DNA of 64,000 bases from Mycobacterium sp. 1274756.6 (GTDB taxonomy: Bacteria > Actinomycetota > Actinomycetes > Mycobacteriales > Mycobacteriaceae): assembly GCF_001668625.1 (NCBI RefSeq), contig NZ_LZLJ01000064.1, forward strand, positions 1-64,000, read 5' to 3'. The number at the start of each line of letters is the position of its first letter. Position 1 is the first letter of the stretch. The position numbers were made by a program, and so were the translations under genes. Under the pieces are notes generated by a model that had not been told where the DNA came from, did not search any database, and was given only the letters and a program-made list of their open reading frames with translations. Shown piece after piece: positions 47,652 to 57,550 of this stretch.

Positions 47652-48389
47652 GTGTACCGAGTTTTTGAAGCGCTGGATGAACTGAGCGCCATCGTCGAGG
47701 AAGCGCGCGGCGTGCCGATGACGGCAGGTTGCGTGGTGCCCCGCGGCGACGTGCTGGAGTTGGTCGACGACATCAAGGACGCCATCCCCGGCGAGCTCGA
47801 CGACGCCCAGGACGTGCTCGACGCCCGCGACTCCCTGCTGCACGACGCCAAGAGCCACGCCGACGGCATGGTCGCCAACGCCTCCGCCGAGGCCGAATCG
47901 GTGGTCAACCACGCCCGCGCCGAGGCCGACCGGGTGCTCTCCGACGCCAAGGCCCAGGCCGACCGGATGGTCGCCGAGGCCCGCCAGCACAGCGAACGCA
48001 TGGTCGCCGAGGCCCAGGAGGAAGCCGCCCGGCTGACCTCCAGCGCCAAACGGGAGTACGACGCCGCGGTCAGCCGCGCCAAGGCCGAAGCCGACCGGCT
48101 GGTGGAGAACGGCAACATCTCCTACGAGAACGCCGTGCAGGAAGGCATCAAGGAGCAGCAGCGCCTGGTGTCGCAGACCGAGGTGGTGTCCTCGGCCACC
48201 GCCGAGGCCACCCGGATGATCGACTCCGCCCACGCCGAAGCCGACCGGCTGCGCGGCGAATGCGACATCTACGTCGACTCCAAACTCGCCGAGTTCGAGG
48301 AGTTCCTCAACGGCACGCTGCGCTCGGTCAACCGGGGCCGCCACCAGCTGCGCACCGCCGCGGGCACCCACGACTACGTGACGCGCTGA
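47652..48389 (+). CDS. sepIVA: SepIVA, DivIVA-like septation protein
   Basis: 245 aa. DivIVA-like N-terminus (VYRVFEALDELSAIVEEA), then a long Ala/Glu/Arg coiled coil from about 45 to 220 with heptad-like AEA-x-x repeats, and a short basic tail. In mycobacteria SepIVA (Rv2927c) is an essential divisome and intracellular-membrane-domain protein. GTG 47652 with GGAGG eight bases before. The long leader with possible alternative structures is unusual among its neighbours. Confidence 0.93.
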   Translation: MYRVFEALDELSAIVEEARGVPMTAGCVVPRGDVLELVDDIKDAIPGELDDAQDVLDARDSLLHDAKSHADGMVANASAEAESVVNHARAEADRVLSDAKAQADRMVAEARQHSERMVAEAQEEAARLTSSAKREYDAAVSRAKAEADRLVENGNISYENAVQEGIKEQQRLVSQTEVVSSATAEATRMIDSAHAEADRLRGECDIYVDSKLAEFEEFLNGTLRSVNRGRHQLRTAAGTHDYVTR

Positions 48390-48453
48390 CCGCACCCGCC
48401 CGCGGGGCCCGCTGACGGCTCGACCGGCCGCGCCGCGCCCGTAAGATCGAGGC

Positions 48454-49002
48454 ATGGCCACCACACATCCGGACGCGCCGCTCGTCGTCAACATCGCCCG
48501 GCTGGGCCGCCGGCCAGGGACCATGATGGCGCTGCGCCACACCGTGGCCAGCCCGTCGCGCATCGGTCTGGAGATGCAGGCGCTGGCCCCCGGCGCCCCG
48601 CTGGAACTCGACCTGCAACTGCAGGCGGTCTCCGAGGGCGTGCTGGTCACCGGCACCGTCGCCGGGCCGGTCAGCGGGGAGTGCTCGCGCTGCCTGGCCG
48701 AGTTCACCGACCGCGTCGAGGTCGGCCTGACCGAACTGTTCGCCTACCCGGACAGCACCACCGAGGCCACCACCGACGCCGACGAGGTCGGCCGCGTCGT
48801 CGACGACACCATCGACCTGGAACAGGCGATCATCGACGCCGTCGGGCTGGAGCTGCCGCTGGCGCCGGTGTGCCGCGAGGACTGCCCCGGCCTGTGCCCG
48901 CACTGCGGCATCCCGATGGCCACCGCGGAGCCCGGCCATCACCACGAGGTGATCGACCCGCGCTGGGCCAAGCTGGCCGGTCTGCTGCGAGATCAACAGT
49001 GA
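48454..49002 (+). CDS. DUF177/YceD-family protein
   Basis: 182 aa. The DUF177 core has GECSRCLAEF and a C-terminal cysteine cluster CREDCPGLCPHCG, presumably zinc-binding. YceD-type proteins lie beside rpmF and take part in rRNA/ribosome maturation in other bacteria; here the partner is rnc instead. Usual rpmF after it is missing at this place, as in H37Rv (Rv2926c). TAAGAT at 48442-48447, 6 nt before ATG, implies a leaderless mRNA. GTGA overlap with rnc. Confidence 0.85.
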   Translation: MATTHPDAPLVVNIARLGRRPGTMMALRHTVASPSRIGLEMQALAPGAPLELDLQLQAVSEGVLVTGTVAGPVSGECSRCLAEFTDRVEVGLTELFAYPDSTTEATTDADEVGRVVDDTIDLEQAIIDAVGLELPLAPVCREDCPGLCPHCGIPMATAEPGHHHEVIDPRWAKLAGLLRDQQ

Positions 49003-49703
49003 CCCACCGGCCGCTGCTCGACGCGCGCGGCGTCGAGCTGCCCGACGAACTGCTCACCCTGGCCCTGACCCACCGCAGCTACGCCTACGAACACGGCGGT
49101 CTGCCCACCAACGAGCGCCTGGAGTTCCTCGGCGACGCCGTGCTGGGCCTGGTGATCACCGACGAACTGTTCACCCGCCACCCCGACCGGCCCGAAGGCG
49201 ACCTGGCCAAACTGCGGGCCAGCGTGGTCAACACCGCCGCGCTGGCCGACGTGGCGCGCCGCCTCACCGACCGCGGCCTGGGCGCCCACCTGCTGCTGGG
49301 CCGCGGCGAGATCACCACCGGCGGCGCCGACAAATCCAGCATCCTGGCCGACAGCATGGAATCGCTGCTCGGCGCGATCTACGTCCAGCACGGCATCGAC
49401 ACCGCCCGCACGGTGATCCTGCGGCTCTTCGCCGACCTGCTGGCCACCGCGCCCACCCTGGGCGCCGGACTGGACTGGAAGACCAGCCTGCAGGAGCTGG
49501 CCGCGGCCCGCGGGCTGGGCGCCCCCGGCTACGAGGTCAGCGCCACCGGACCCGACCACGACAAGGAGTTCACCGCCGTGGCGGTCGTCGGCGAGCTGCG
49601 GTTCCCGCCCGGGGTGGGCCGCTCGAAGAAGGACGCCGAACAGAAGGCGGCCGCGGCGGCCTGGAAGGCCCTCGACGGGCAGGCCGACGAGAAACCGGTC
49701 TGA
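48999..49703 (+). CDS. rnc: Ribonuclease III
   Basis: 234 aa. Catalytic signature NERLEFLGDAVLGLV and the second acidic site DSMESLLGAIY; a C-terminal dsRNA-binding domain from about 160 (DWKTSLQELAAARG to AEQKAAAAAWKAL). Processes rRNA and dsRNA. GTG 48999 overlaps the DUF177 stop by 4 bp; mutM begins right after the stop. Confidence 0.96.
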   Translation: MTHRPLLDARGVELPDELLTLALTHRSYAYEHGGLPTNERLEFLGDAVLGLVITDELFTRHPDRPEGDLAKLRASVVNTAALADVARRLTDRGLGAHLLLGRGEITTGGADKSSILADSMESLLGAIYVQHGIDTARTVILRLFADLLATAPTLGAGLDWKTSLQELAAARGLGAPGYEVSATGPDHDKEFTAVAVVGELRFPPGVGRSKKDAEQKAAAAAWKALDGQADEKPV

Positions 49704-50558
49704 ATGCCCGAACTGCCCGAAGTCGAGGTGGTGCGCCGCGGCCTGGCCGCCCACGCCGTCGGCCGGACGATCACCGCGGTCCGGGTGCACCATCCGCGCG
49801 CGGTGCGCCGCCACGAGGCCGGCCCCGCCGACCTGACCGCCCGGCTGCTCGGCACGACGATCACCGGCACCGGGAGGCGCGGCAAATACCTGTGGCTCAC
49901 CCTCGACGAGGCCGACACGGCGCTGGTGGTGCACCTGGGCATGAGCGGGCAGATGCTGGTCGGGCCGCCGCCCACCACCGCGCACCTGCGCATCGCCACC
50001 CTCCTCGACGACGGCACCGCCCTGAACTTCGTCGACCAGCGCACCTTCGGCGGCTGGCTGCTGGCCGACCTGGTCGAGGTCGACGGCGCCGTGGTCCCCG
50101 AACCGGTCGCCCACCTGGCCCGCGACCCGCTCGACGACCGCTTCGACCCGCAAGCGGTGGTGGCGGTGCTGCGCCGCAAGCACTCCGAGATCAAACGGCA
50201 GCTACTCGACCAGACCGTGGTGTCGGGCATCGGCAACATCTACGCCGATGAGGCGCTGTGGCGCGCCCGGGTCAACGGGGCGCGGCGGGCCGATGTGCTG
50301 ACCCGGCCGGCCCTGACCGCGGTGCTGGCCGCCGCCGCCGAGGTGATGCGCGAGGCGCTGGCGGCGGGCGGAACCTCCTTCGACGCGCTGTATGTCAACG
50401 TCAACGGCGAATCCGGGTACTTCGACCGGTCGCTGGACGTCTACGGCCGGGAAGGGCTGGGCTGCCGGCGCTGCGGCGCGGTGATCCGGCGGGAGAAGTT
50501 CATGAACCGCTCCTCGTTCTACTGCCCGCGCTGCCAGCCCCGCCCGCGCCGGCGGTGA
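49704..50558 (+). CDS. mutM: Formamidopyrimidine-DNA glycosylase
   Basis: 284 aa. Removes 8-oxoguanine and formamidopyrimidines. The catalytic N-terminal proline follows Met ([14 protein letters not shown]); [12 protein letters not shown] is the H2TH region; C-terminal zinc finger [10 protein letters not shown]...CPRCQ. Its ATG is contiguous with the rnc stop. Functionally complements MutT1 encoded elsewhere in the window (same oxidised-guanine defence). Confidence 0.96.
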   Translation: MPELPEVEVVRRGLAAHAVGRTITAVRVHHPRAVRRHEAGPADLTARLLGTTITGTGRRGKYLWLTLDEADTALVVHLGMSGQMLVGPPPTTAHLRIATLLDDGTALNFVDQRTFGGWLLADLVEVDGAVVPEPVAHLARDPLDDRFDPQAVVAVLRRKHSEIKRQLLDQTVVSGIGNIYADEALWRARVNGARRADVLTRPALTAVLAAAAEVMREALAAGGTSFDALYVNVNGESGYFDRSLDVYGREGLGCRRCGAVIRREKFMNRSSFYCPRCQPRPRRR

Positions 50559-50570
50559 AGCCGCCGGCAT

Positions 50571-50646
50571 CCCTGAAATCGACGCCGATACGGCCGAAAC
50601 AGCCCGAATCCGGGGCTGAACGCCGAAATCCGTGTCGATCTCAGGG
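50571..50646. terminator. Compound hairpin between mutM and PIG-L gene
   Basis: Outer arms CCCTGAAATCGAC (50571-50583) and GTCGATCTCAGGG (50634-50646) pair over 13 bp with one mismatch; an inner hairpin CAGCCC/GGGCTG sits at 50600-50605/50613-50618. The convergent position suggests a bidirectional terminator, with no T run. Confidence 0.5.
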
Positions 50647-50656
50647 GTTCGGCGCT

Positions 50657-51427
50657 TCAGTCGAAGATGTCGGTGCGCACCGGCCCGCCGGCGGCGGCCG
50701 GGTCGACGAACCACTCCCGGCCGAACAGCAGCCCGAACACCGCGGGCGGCAGCCGCAGCAGCACCGCCAGCGCGCGGGCCTGCGCCCCGCCGATCTGGGA
50801 GCGGTGCGCGGCCAGCGCGGCGCGCTTCGCCCGGGCGAACCGGCGCACGTCGACGCGGTGGGTGATGCTCGCGCGCGGAGCGTAGGCGGTGGCCAGCAGC
50901 CGCTCCTCATACGGCTCGGGTAGCCGCAGCAGCCGCGCCGCCGCGGCCACCCGGCGCAACGTCTCGCGCGGCATGGTCGCCTCGAGCACCCGCGGCGTCG
51001 CGGCCAGCGCAGTCGCCCGCGCCCCCACCCGGTGCACCTGGACGTGATCGCGGTGCCCGTAGCCGCCGTTGGCCTGGTAGCTGAGCAACAGGTCGGCGCG
51101 CTCGGCGCGCAGGATCTCGGCGACCCGGCCCGCCGCGACGTCGACGTCGGCGCGGGCGAACCGGACCCGCCCGGGCGGGTCGGCGAAGAAGACCGGCCCG
51201 TAGCCGCTGTCGGCGTAGCCCAGGCACTCCACCCGGTGCACCCCGAGAATCTCGGTGGCGCACCGCAATTCGTCGAGCCGATAGCGGTGCGCGGCGTCGT
51301 CGAGGTGCCCGTCGGTGGCGGTGACCACCACCACCCGGTGCCCGGCGGCCGCGGCGCGGGCCAGCGTCCCGCCGGTCAGGATCACCTCGTCGTCGGGATG
51401 GGCGTGCAACGCGACCACGGTGGCCAT
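50657..51427 (-). CDS. PIG-L family LmbE-like deacetylase
   Basis: 256 aa. The zinc and catalytic motif HAHPDDE is at residues 8-14, and the third ligand region GHRDHVQVH at about 138-146. The family includes MshB and Mca (mycothiol) and LmbE; this member's substrate is unknown. The start at ATG 51427 is supported by TACTGT on the minus strand (51434-51439), 6 nt upstream, for a leaderless mRNA; an ATG at 51514 would add residues unlike the family. I do not recall this gene at this position in H37Rv. Confidence 0.85.
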   Translation of the reverse strand: MATVVALHAHPDDEVILTGGTLARAAAAGHRVVVVTATDGHLDDAAHRYRLDELRCATEILGVHRVECLGYADSGYGPVFFADPPGRVRFARADVDVAAGRVAEILRAERADLLLSYQANGGYGHRDHVQVHRVGARATALAATPRVLEATMPRETLRRVAAAARLLRLPEPYEERLLATAYAPRASITHRVDVRRFARAKRAALAAHRSQIGGAQARALAVLLRLPPAVFGLLFGREWFVDPAAAGGPVRTDIFD

Positions 51428-51488
51428 GACACGACAGTATGACCGCCGGGCGCGGCGGGGCCGCGGCCCGCACGGTAGAAAAGAAGCC

Positions 51489-51899
51489 ATGACGCAACTG
51501 TGGGTGGAGCGCACCGGAACCCGGCGCTACACCGGGCACAGCTCCCGCGGCGCGCAGGTGCTGATCGGCTCGGAGGACGTCCCGGGGGTGTTCACCCCGG
51601 GGGAGCTGCTCAAGATCGCGCTGGCCGCCTGCAGCGGCATGGCCAGCGACGCCCCGCTGTCCCGGCGGCTCGGCGCGGACTATCCGGCGACCGTGCACGT
51701 CGCCGGCCCGGCCGACCGGGACCTGGAGCGCTACCCGCAGCTCACCGAGCAGTTGGAACTCGACCTGTCCGCGCTGACCGACGCCGAACGCCAGCGGCTG
51801 CGCACCGTGGTCGAGCGGGCCATCGACGCCAGCTGCACGGTCGGGCGCACCCTGACGTCGGGCACCGCGATCCATTTCGAGGTCACCGAACGTGGCTGA
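51489..51899 (+). CDS. OsmC-family peroxiredoxin-like protein
   Basis: 136 aa. Two reactive cysteines of the family, C48 (ALAACSGM) and C116 (IDASCTVGRTL), are at the standard spacing, with GVFTPGELLKIALAAC before the first. OsmC/Ohr proteins reduce organic hydroperoxides; positional match to Rv2923c. ATG 51489 has AAGAAG just upstream. Overlaps the acylphosphatase start by 8 bp. Confidence 0.9.
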   Translation: MTQLWVERTGTRRYTGHSSRGAQVLIGSEDVPGVFTPGELLKIALAACSGMASDAPLSRRLGADYPATVHVAGPADRDLERYPQLTEQLELDLSALTDAERQRLRTVVERAIDASCTVGRTLTSGTAIHFEVTERG

Positions 51900-52167
51900 G
51901 GTGCGGCTGACCGCTTGGGTGCACGGCCACGTCCAGGGCGTCGGCTTTCGCTGGTGGACCCGGTCGCGGGCGCTGGAGCTGGGCTTGAGCGGCTACGCCG
52001 CCAACAAGCCCGACGGCCGGGTGCAGGTGGTGGCGCAGGGCCCGCGGGCCGACTGCGAGCGGCTGCTGGCGCTGCTGGAGGGCGGCACCACCCCCGGCCG
52101 GGTCGACACCGTGGTGGCCGATTGGGGCGCGGTGGGCGACACCTTCGTCGGCTTCAGCGAGCGCTGA
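51892..52167 (+). CDS. acyP: Acylphosphatase
   Basis: 91 aa. Complete active site: the phosphate loop HGHVQGVGFR with R20 and the catalytic asparagine N38 in GYAANKPDGRVQVVAQG. Hydrolyses carboxyl-phosphate bonds in small acyl phosphates. GTG 51892 is within the 3' end of the OsmC gene. Co-transcribed in front of smc but separate from it, since smc has its own -10 element. Confidence 0.94.
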   Translation: MAEVRLTAWVHGHVQGVGFRWWTRSRALELGLSGYAANKPDGRVQVVAQGPRADCERLLALLEGGTTPGRVDTVVADWGAVGDTFVGFSER

Positions 52168-52191
52168 CCCGCCCCGGTAGTCTCACACGTC

Positions 52192-55100
52192 GTGCACCTC
52201 AAGAGTCTGACGCTGAAGGGCTTCAAGTCCTTCGCCTCGCCGACGACTCTGCGGTTCGAGCCGGGCATCACCTGCGTGGTCGGGCCCAACGGCTCGGGCA
52301 AGTCCAACGTCGTCGACGCGCTGGCCTGGGTGATGGGGGAGCAGGGCGCCAAAACCCTGCGCGGCGGCAAGATGGAAGACGTCATCTTCGCCGGCACCAG
52401 CTCGCGGGCGCCGCTGGGCCGCGCCGAGGTCACCGTCACCATCGACAACTCCGACAACGCGCTGCCCATCGAGTACGCCGAGGTCGCCATCACCCGCCGG
52501 ATGTTCCGCGACGGCGGCAGCGAATACGAGATCAACGGCAACAGCTGCCGGCTGATGGACGTCCAGGAGCTGCTTTCCGACTCCGGCATCGGCCGCGAGA
52601 TGCACGTCATCGTCGGGCAGGGCCGGCTGTCCCAGATCCTCGAGTCGCGCCCGGAGGACCGCCGCGCGTTCATCGAGGAGGCCGCCGGGGTGCTCAAGCA
52701 CCGCAAACGCAAAGAGAAGGCGGTCCGCAAACTCGACGCGATGCAGGCCAACCTGGCCCGGCTCACCGACCTGACCACCGAACTGCGCCGCCAGCTCAAA
52801 CCGCTGGGCCGCCAAGCCGAGATGGCCCGCCGCGCCGCGACCATCCAGGCCGACCTGCGCGACGCGCGGCTGCGGCTGGCCGCCGACGACCTGGTCGCCC
52901 GCCGCGCCGAGTTCGCCGGCAACACCGACGCCGAGGCCACCGTGCGCCGCGAGCACGACGCGGCCGCCGCCCGGCTGGAGGCCGCCACCGCCGAACTGGC
53001 CGGCCACGAGGCGACCCTGGCCCGGCTCACCGAACGCGCCGAGGCCGCCCAGCAGACCTGGTTCGCGCTGTCGGCGCTGGCCGAACGGGTCAGCGCCACC
53101 GTCCGCATCGCCAGCGAACGCGCCCAGCACCTCGAGGAGGAGCCGGCCGGCCCGACCGGACCCGACCCCGACGAACTGGAGGCCCAGGCCGAGCAGGTCG
53201 CCGCCGACGAGCGGGACCTGCTGGGCGCGCTGGAGCAGGCCCGCGAGCGCCTGGAGGTGGCCCGCGCGGAGCTGACCGCCCAGGAGCGCGTCGCCGCCGA
53301 GGCCGAGCAGGCCCACCTGGCGGCGGTGCGCGCCGAGGCCGACCGCCGCGAGGGGCTGGCCCGGCTGGCCGGCCAGGTGGAGACGATGCGGGCCCGCGTC
53401 GAATCGATCGACGACTCGCTGACCCGGCTCGCCCCGCGCATCGAGGAGGCTGCCACCCGCGCCGAGAGCGCCCGCGCCGAATTCGAGACCGTGCAAGCCC
53501 GCGTCCACGAACTCGACCGCGGCGAGCAGGGCCTCGACGAGCAGCACGAACGCAGCGTCGCCGCGCTGCGCCTGGCCGACGAGCGGGTGGCTGAGCTGCA
53601 GGCCGCCGAACGCGGCGCCGAGCGGGAGGTGGCGTCGCTGCAGGCCCGCATCGACGCGTTGACGGTCGGGCTGGACCGCAAGGACGGCGCCTCCTGGCTG
53701 ACCAAGAACACCGGCCTGGACGGCCTGTTCGGGTCGGTCGCCGAGCTGGTGCGGGTCGAATCCGGCTACGAGGTCGCGCTCGCGGCGGTGCTGGGCGCGG
53801 CCGCCGACGCGGTGGCCGCCGAGGGCTTCCCGGCCGCCCGCGCCGCGGTGGCCGCGCTGAAGGAGGCCGACGGCGGCCGCGCCGCGATCATGCTGGGCGG
53901 CTGGCCGGCGCCCGCCCCGCGCCCCGAGACGCTGCCCGCCGCGGCCCGCTGGGCGCTGGAGCTGGTCGAGGCACCCGAGCGGCTGCGCGGCGCGCTGAGC
54001 GCGATGCTGGCCGCGGTGGCGGTGGTCGACGACCTGGACGCCGCGCTGGAGCTGGCCGACAACCACCCGCACCTGACCGCGGTCACCGTCGACGGCGACG
54101 TGGTCGGGGCGGGCTGGCTGCACGGCGGCTCGGACCGCAAACCCTCCACGCTGGAGATCACCGGTGAGATCGAGCGGGCCCGCGCCCAGCTCGCCGCCGC
54201 CGAGACCCAGGTCGCCGAGCTGGGGGCGGCGCTGGCCGGGGCGCTCAGCGAGCAGACCGCCCGCCGCGACACCGCCGAGCAGGCCCTGGCCGCGCTGAAC
54301 GAGTCCGACGCCGCGATCGCGGCGATCTACGACCAGCTGGGCCGGCTCGGGCAGGAGGCCCGCACCGCCGAGCAGGACTGGCACCGTCAGCGGCAGCACC
54401 GCGAAGAGCTGGAGACCGCGCACGGCGCCACCGTCGAGGAACTCGGCGAACTGGAGACCCGGCTGCGCAACGCCGAGGCCGACGAGCCGGTCGCCCCCGC
54501 CGAGCCCGACGACCGGGCCCGGATCGCCGCGGCCACCGAGACCGCCCGCGGCGTCGAGGTCGAGGCCCGCCTTGCGGTGCGCACCGCCGAGGAGCGCGCC
54601 AACGCGGTGCGCGGCCGGGCGGACTCGCTGCGCCGCGCCGCGGCCGCCGAACGGGAGGCCCGCGTCCGCGCCCAGCAGGCCCGCGCCGCCCGCCGGCACG
54701 CCGCGGCGGTGGCCGCCGCCGTCGCCGACTCCGGCCGGGCGCTCAGCGCGCGGCTGCGCACCGTGGTGGCCGCCGCCTCCGAGCGCCGCGACGCGCTGGC
54801 CGCCGAACGACAGCAGCGCTCCGGCGCGTTGAGCGCCCTGCGCGAGGAGGTCAACGCGCTGGGGGCGCGCATCACAGCGCTCACCGAGTCGCTGCACCGC
54901 GACGAGGTCGCCAAAGCGCAGGTGGCGCTGCGGATCCAGCAGCTCGAGGAGATGGTGCTCGAGCAGTTCGGGCTGGCCCCCGACGACCTGATCGCCGAGT
55001 ACGGCCCGGAGGTGCCGCTGCCGCCCTCGGAGTTGGAGATGGCCGAGTACGAGCAGGCCCGCGAGCGCGGCGAGCAGGTCACCGCCCCGGCGCCGATGCC

Positions 55101-55779
55101 GTTCGACCGGGACACCCAGGCGCGCCGCGCCAAACGCGCCGAACGCGAACTCGCCGAGCTCGGCCGGGTCAACCCGCTGGCGCTGGAGGAGTACGCCGCG
55201 CTGGAGGAGCGCTACACGTTCCTGTCCACCCAGCTGGAGGACGTCAAGGCGGCCCGCAAGGACCTGCTCGACGTGGTCGCCGACGTCGACGCCCGCATCC
55301 TGCAGGTCTTCACCGACGCCTACGCCGACGTGGAACGCGAGTTCCGGGAGGTGTTCGCGGCGCTGTTCCCCGGCGGGGAGGGCCGGCTGGTGCTCACCGA
55401 ACCCAACGACATGCTCACCACCGGGGTGGAGGTGGAGGCCCGCCCGCCGGGCAAGAAGGTCAAACGGCTCTCGCTGCTCTCCGGCGGGGAGAAGTCGCTG
55501 ACCGCGGTGGCGATGCTGGTGGCGATCTTCCGGGCCCGCCCGTCGCCGTTCTACATCATGGACGAGGTCGAGGCCGCCCTGGACGACACCAACCTGCGCC
55601 GGCTGCTCGCCCTGTTCGAGATGCTGCGGGCCCGCTCCCAGCTGATCGTGATCACCCACCAGAAGCCGACGATGGAGATCGCCGACGCGCTGTACGGGGT
55701 CACCATGCGCGACGACGGCATCACCGCGGTGATCTCCCAGCGCATCCGCGGTCAGGAGCTGGCGGCCACCCCGTCCTGA
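52192..55779 (+). CDS. smc: Chromosome partition protein SMC
   Basis: 1195 aa. N-terminal Walker [17 protein letters not shown] (about 31-46), coiled coil from about 170, flexible hinge around 500-640 ([20 protein letters not shown]), return coiled coil, then the ABC signature [15 protein letters not shown] and Walker [16 protein letters not shown] near 1120-1140. Works with ScpA/ScpB (not in window) in condensin. TAGTCT at 52178-52183, 8 nt before GTG 52192. Very Ala/Arg/Glu-rich coils, normal for the family. Confidence 0.97.
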   Translation: MHLKSLTLKGFKSFASPTTLRFEPGITCVVGPNGSGKSNVVDALAWVMGEQGAKTLRGGKMEDVIFAGTSSRAPLGRAEVTVTIDNSDNALPIEYAEVAITRRMFRDGGSEYEINGNSCRLMDVQELLSDSGIGREMHVIVGQGRLSQILESRPEDRRAFIEEAAGVLKHRKRKEKAVRKLDAMQANLARLTDLTTELRRQLKPLGRQAEMARRAATIQADLRDARLRLAADDLVARRAEFAGNTDAEATVRREHDAAAARLEAATAELAGHEATLARLTERAEAAQQTWFALSALAERVSATVRIASERAQHLEEEPAGPTGPDPDELEAQAEQVAADERDLLGALEQARERLEVARAELTAQERVAAEAEQAHLAAVRAEADRREGLARLAGQVETMRARVESIDDSLTRLAPRIEEAATRAESARAEFETVQARVHELDRGEQGLDEQHERSVAALRLADERVAELQAAERGAEREVASLQARIDALTVGLDRKDGASWLTKNTGLDGLFGSVAELVRVESGYEVALAAVLGAAADAVAAEGFPAARAAVAALKEADGGRAAIMLGGWPAPAPRPETLPAAARWALELVEAPERLRGALSAMLAAVAVVDDLDAALELADNHPHLTAVTVDGDVVGAGWLHGGSDRKPSTLEITGEIERARAQLAAAETQVAELGAALAGALSEQTARRDTAEQALAALNESDAAIAAIYDQLGRLGQEARTAEQDWHRQRQHREELETAHGATVEELGELETRLRNAEADEPVAPAEPDDRARIAAATETARGVEVEARLAVRTAEERANAVRGRADSLRRAAAAEREARVRAQQARAARRHAAAVAAAVADSGRALSARLRTVVAAASERRDALAAERQQRSGALSALREEVNALGARITALTESLHRDEVAKAQVALRIQQLEEMVLEQFGLAPDDLIAEYGPEVPLPPSELEMAEYEQARERGEQVTAPAPMPFDRDTQARRAKRAERELAELGRVNPLALEEYAALEERYTFLSTQLEDVKAARKDLLDVVADVDARILQVFTDAYADVEREFREVFAALFPGGEGRLVLTEPNDMLTTGVEVEARPPGKKVKRLSLLSGGEKSLTAVAMLVAIFRARPSPFYIMDEVEAALDDTNLRRLLALFEMLRARSQLIVITHQKPTMEIADALYGVTMRDDGITAVISQRIRGQELAATPS

Positions 55780-55823
55780 CCCTCTGGTTCGTCGCGCCGC
55801 GCGGTCCCTGGAACAATGGCGGC

Positions 55824-57083
55824 GTGCCCGAAGCCGTCTGGATCGCCCTCGCCGTCGTCGCCGTCCTGGTCGTTCTCGCCGTGCTCGCCTTCGGGCTGGT
55901 GCGCTACCGGCGCCGCCAGATCAGCCTGGCGCGCGACCAGGCGACGCCCACCCTGGACCGCTCCGGCGGCTACACCGCCTCGGCGGGGATCACGTTCAGC
56001 CAATCCGCCGCGCCGCCACCCGCGCCGCCCGCCGCACCGGCTCCGCCGCCCGCACCCGCGGCGCCCCCCGAACCCGCCGCGCCGGCGCCCGAACCGGCGG
56101 CGCCCCAACCGCCCGCCGCGCCGGAACCGGTCGCCGAGGCACCCGCCGCGCCGGAGGCCATCGCCCCCGTCGAGGGCCGGCTGGAGCGGTTGCGCGGCCG
56201 GCTGGCGCGCTCGCAGAGCACGCTGGGCCGCAGCATGCTGGGCCTGCTCGGCGGCGGTGACCTCGACCAGGACTCCTGGGAAGAGGTCGAGGACACCCTG
56301 CTCATCGCCGACCTGGGCCCGACCGCCACCGCCTCGGTGGTCGCCGCGCTGCACGACCGGCTGGCCGGCGGCGCGGTGCGCACCGAGGCCGACGCCCGCG
56401 CCGTGCTGCGCGAGGTGCTCATCGCCGAACTGCAGCCCGACCTGGACCGCTCGATCCGGGCGCTGCCGCACCCCGGCCACCCGTCGGTGCTGCTGGTCGT
56501 CGGGGTCAACGGCACCGGCAAGACCACCACCGTCGGCAAACTCGCCCGGGTGCTGGTGGCCGACGGCCGGCGGGTGGTGCTGGGCGCGGCCGACACGTTC
56601 CGGGCCGCCGCCGCCGACCAGCTGCAGGCCTGGGCGGCGCGGGTGGGCGCGGAGGTGGTGCGCGGCGCGGAGGGCGCCGACCCCGCCTCGGTCGCCTTCG
56701 ACGCCGTCGACACCGGTATCGCCGCCGGCGCCGACGTCATCCTGGTCGACACCGCCGGCCGGCTGCACACCAAGGCCGGCCTGATGGACGAGCTGGGCAA
56801 GGTCAAACGGGTGGTGACCCGCCGCGCCGCGGTCGACGAGGTGCTGCTGGTGCTCGACGCCACCGTCGGGCAGAACGGGCTGGCGCAGGCCAAGGTCTTC
56901 GCCGAGGTCGTCGACATCACCGGGGTGGTGTTGACCAAACTGGACGGAACCGCCAAGGGCGGCATCGTCTTCCGGGTGCAGCAGGAGCTGGGGGTGCCGG
57001 TGAAACTGGTCGGGCTGGGGGAGGGCCCCGACGACCTGGCGCCGTTCGAGCCCGGCGCCTTCGTCGACGCGCTGCTGGGCTGA
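55824..57083 (+). CDS. ftsY: Signal recognition particle receptor FtsY
   Basis: 419 aa. An N-terminal membrane helix (about 2-24) and a Pro/Ala-rich spacer replace the acidic A-domain of enterobacteria. The NG GTPase domain follows: GVNGTGKTTTVGKLA (G1), DTFRAAAADQL, DTAGRLHTK (G3), TKLDGTAKGG (G4) and LGEGPDDLAPF. Partner of Ffh 470 bp downstream in co-translational targeting. In H37Rv amt-glnB-glnD lies between the two; here only a glnB-like gene does. Confidence 0.96.
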   Translation: MPEAVWIALAVVAVLVVLAVLAFGLVRYRRRQISLARDQATPTLDRSGGYTASAGITFSQSAAPPPAPPAAPAPPPAPAAPPEPAAPAPEPAAPQPPAAPEPVAEAPAAPEAIAPVEGRLERLRGRLARSQSTLGRSMLGLLGGGDLDQDSWEEVEDTLLIADLGPTATASVVAALHDRLAGGAVRTEADARAVLREVLIAELQPDLDRSIRALPHPGHPSVLLVVGVNGTGKTTTVGKLARVLVADGRRVVLGAADTFRAAAADQLQAWAARVGAEVVRGAEGADPASVAFDAVDTGIAAGADVILVDTAGRLHTKAGLMDELGKVKRVVTRRAAVDEVLLVLDATVGQNGLAQAKVFAEVVDITGVVLTKLDGTAKGGIVFRVQQELGVPVKLVGLGEGPDDLAPFEPGAFVDALLG

Positions 57084-57497
<414 letters not shown>

Positions 57498-57538
57498 GCG
57501 TGGCGCATCACCCCGCCGGGGCATCCGGCGCGGACCGT

Positions 57539-57544
57539 TAGGCT
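57539..57544 (+). promoter_or_regulatory. -10 element of ffh (TAGGCT)
   Basis: TAGGCT ends 6 nt before GTG 57551, the same arrangement as at serA and the MmpS-like genes. Confidence 0.55.
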
Positions 57545-57550
57545 GGCGGC

